A stretch of DNA of 6,751 bases, from the NCBI GenBank assembly GCA_029213105.1, contig JARGNS010000205.1, forward strand, positions 1 to 6,751, in the 5' to 3' direction. Positions 5,614 to 6,751 of this stretch are shown in pieces. The stretch's first letter is position 1. Each line of letters opens with the position of its first letter. The stretch comes from Planctomycetota bacterium. GTDB lineage: Bacteria > Planctomycetota > PLA2 > JAEUHO01. A program made the position numbers and the translations under genes. The notes under the pieces are model-generated. The model did not search any database. It was not told where the DNA came from and saw only the letters and a program-made list of their open reading frames with translations.

Positions 5614-6751
5614 CTTGCGGCCGGTCGTGAACGACCAGGCGTAGTCGAAGACCGTGCCGTCCGGCAGCGGGATGCGCGTCGTGGCCACGTAGCGCGTCTT
5701 CCCCCGGAGCGGCTTCTTCGGGATGCGCGCCACGCACCCACGGTTGGAGGCGCCGACCTTCGCGGCCGGCGGCTTGCCGGGAAAGTGGAAGTGCGACTCG
5801 AGGGGTCGTGCCTTCTTCCGCGGACGGAACACCGCGAGCGTCGGCTCCTCCGCAAGCGTGTGGGCAAGGCGCAGCGGCTCTGAGAACACGTTCACGGCCG
5901 TGCCGAGCATGTGACTGCCCTTCTTGACTCCCGCGACGGGCATCGGGTTCTCGCCGTGGGGATGGAAGCGCAACGCGACGCCTTCCATGCCGTGGGGCGG
6001 GTATACGAGCAGGGCGCCCTTCAGCGGTCCCCCGCGACGCTCGAAGACGTTGAGCAGGAACACCCCGCGGTGGAACACGATCGCCGTGTGCGTCAGCCCG
6101 GGCTGCAGCGGTCGCGTGCGGTGGTAGAGCGTGGCGAGGTGCATCTGCAGCGCCGACAAGGCGCCCGTGTCGCCGTGGCCGATGATGCAGTTCTGTCCGG
6201 CCCGCGCGCCTTCGGGGCTGTAGCCGGGCGTCCCCGGTTGTTCGTCATGCGCGGGTGCGCCCGGATGACGCGCCAGGTACTCGGCGTGCTTGATCATGGC
6301 CGCCTCGAGCTCACGGTCGTACTGCACGGGCCGCACGCCGCATTGCTGGCGGCGCCATTGCAGCAGGCACCAGGCGCGGGTGTGGTCCTTGTCCTTGGGG
6401 CGCGGCATCACCAGCGGCGCCTGCTCGAAGCCGGTCTTGCTCGTGCCGCGGATGCGCAGCCCGCCACCGGCGTGCCAGACCTCGCCACACCACGGTCCGG
6501 CGGTACGGCTCCCTGGCGCGACATAGCCGTCCCCCGGCGTGCCATGGACGCCGTCCCCATCGAGATCGAGCAGGAGCGCGCGCTGCTTCCCCAGCACGAT
6601 GGCAAGCCCCCCCACATCCGGCGCGATGAGGCCCCTCACCGTGACCCCGGTGCGCCCCCGCAGGGTCGGCGAGCGCAGGTCACCACGCTGGGCGACCGTG
6701 GTTTTGGCCAGGGTGATGGGCTCCCAGCCATCCTCTGCCCAGACCGGCCTG
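5611..6751 (-). CDS. CAP/SCP-domain protein with Ig-like C-terminal region (5' end outside the window)
   Basis: The frame is open to the right edge, so the start is not seen; 379 residues are visible. GTG 6639 is in frame, but coding-looking sequence continues 37 codons upstream. Visible residues 38-100 include LLLDLDGDG, an acidic loop like those that bind calcium. Residues about 129-235 look like a CAP (SCP/PR-1) domain: QYDRELEAAMIKHAEYLA with H155 and E157, then GARAGQN, and LYHRTRPLQPGL with H210. The remainder (VYPPHGMEGVALRF, then a final YAWSFTTG) resembles the Ig-like tails found after CAP domains in bacterial secreted proteins. Five cysteines also suggest an extracytoplasmic location, though any signal peptide is off the window. 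Function is unknown; bacterial CAP proteins are poorly characterised. It is convergent with the RidA-like gene, 9 bases apart. Confidence 0.8.
   Translation of the reverse strand, partial: RPVWAEDGWEPITLAKTTVAQRGDLRSPTLRGRTGVTVRGLIAPDVGGLAIVLGKQRALLLDLDGDGVHGTPGDGYVAPGSRTAGPWCGEVWHAGGGLRIRGTSKTGFEQAPLVMPRPKDKDHTRAWCLLQWRRQQCGVRPVQYDRELEAAMIKHAEYLARHPGAPAHDEQPGTPGYSPEGARAGQNCIIGHGDTGALSALQMHLATLYHRTRPLQPGLTHTAIVFHRGVFLLNVFERRGGPLKGALLVYPPHGMEGVALRFHPHGENPMPVAGVKKGSHMLGTAVNVFSEPLRLAHTLAEEPTLAVFRPRKKARPLESHFHFPGKPPAAKVGASNRGCVARIPKKPLRGKTRYVATTRIPLPDGTVFDYAWSFTTGRK

Overview
The window is high-GC bacterial DNA (roughly 70% G+C by eye) and densely coded. It reads as ordinary chromosome: I see no transposase, integrase, CRISPR array, phage gene or RNA gene. 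Cell-wall diaminopimelate (DAP) synthesis, a lipoprotein-type peptidoglycan amidase and a secreted CAP-domain protein suggest a Gram-negative organism. DapD is of the E. coli/Bacteroidetes kind, while DapE (and less clearly DapC) looks like the actinobacterial kind. Two genes lack a good ribosome binding site and carry a TANNNT box just before ATG. Myxococcota or a high-GC planctomycete would fit, but nothing here fixes the phylum.

Layout. (1) Positions 1-1155, + strand: the last codons of an upstream gene overlap, by ATGA, an ATP-grasp ligase-like gene of unknown substrate. (2) Positions 1156-1316: a short convergent gap with one hairpin beside each stop codon. (3) Positions 1317-2027, - strand: a zinc N-acetylmuramoyl-L-alanine amidase of the Amidase_2/PGRP fold with a Tat-like, lipobox-containing leader. 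(4) Positions 2028-2119: a 92-bp divergent control region with a sigma-54-like -24/-12 element facing the amidase and a TAGGAT box facing dapC. A perfect 10-bp inverted repeat has the dapC start codon in its loop. (5) Positions 2120-5186, + strand: dapC-dapD-dapE, three consecutive genes with 8-bp and overlapping junctions. (6) Positions 5212-5601, + strand: a RidA/YjgF-family protein lacking the catalytic arginine, with its own TAGACT box. (7) Positions 5611-6751, - strand: a CAP/SCP-domain protein with an Ig-like tail whose 5' end lies outside the window.

How the genes relate. DapD succinylates tetrahydrodipicolinate, DapC transaminates the product and DapE removes the succinyl group, giving LL-DAP for lysine and peptidoglycan cross-links. 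The divergent amidase probably cuts the same polymer, so synthesis and turnover of DAP-type wall share one control region. The RidA-like protein lies next to a PLP enzyme but probably does not do classical imine deamination.

I do not see a clear undescribed multi-gene system. The most unusual signals are regulatory (the start-codon hairpin/operator, the paired TANNNT-N6-ATG elements and the sigma-54-like site), plus the orphan ATP-grasp gene with its unseen upstream partner.
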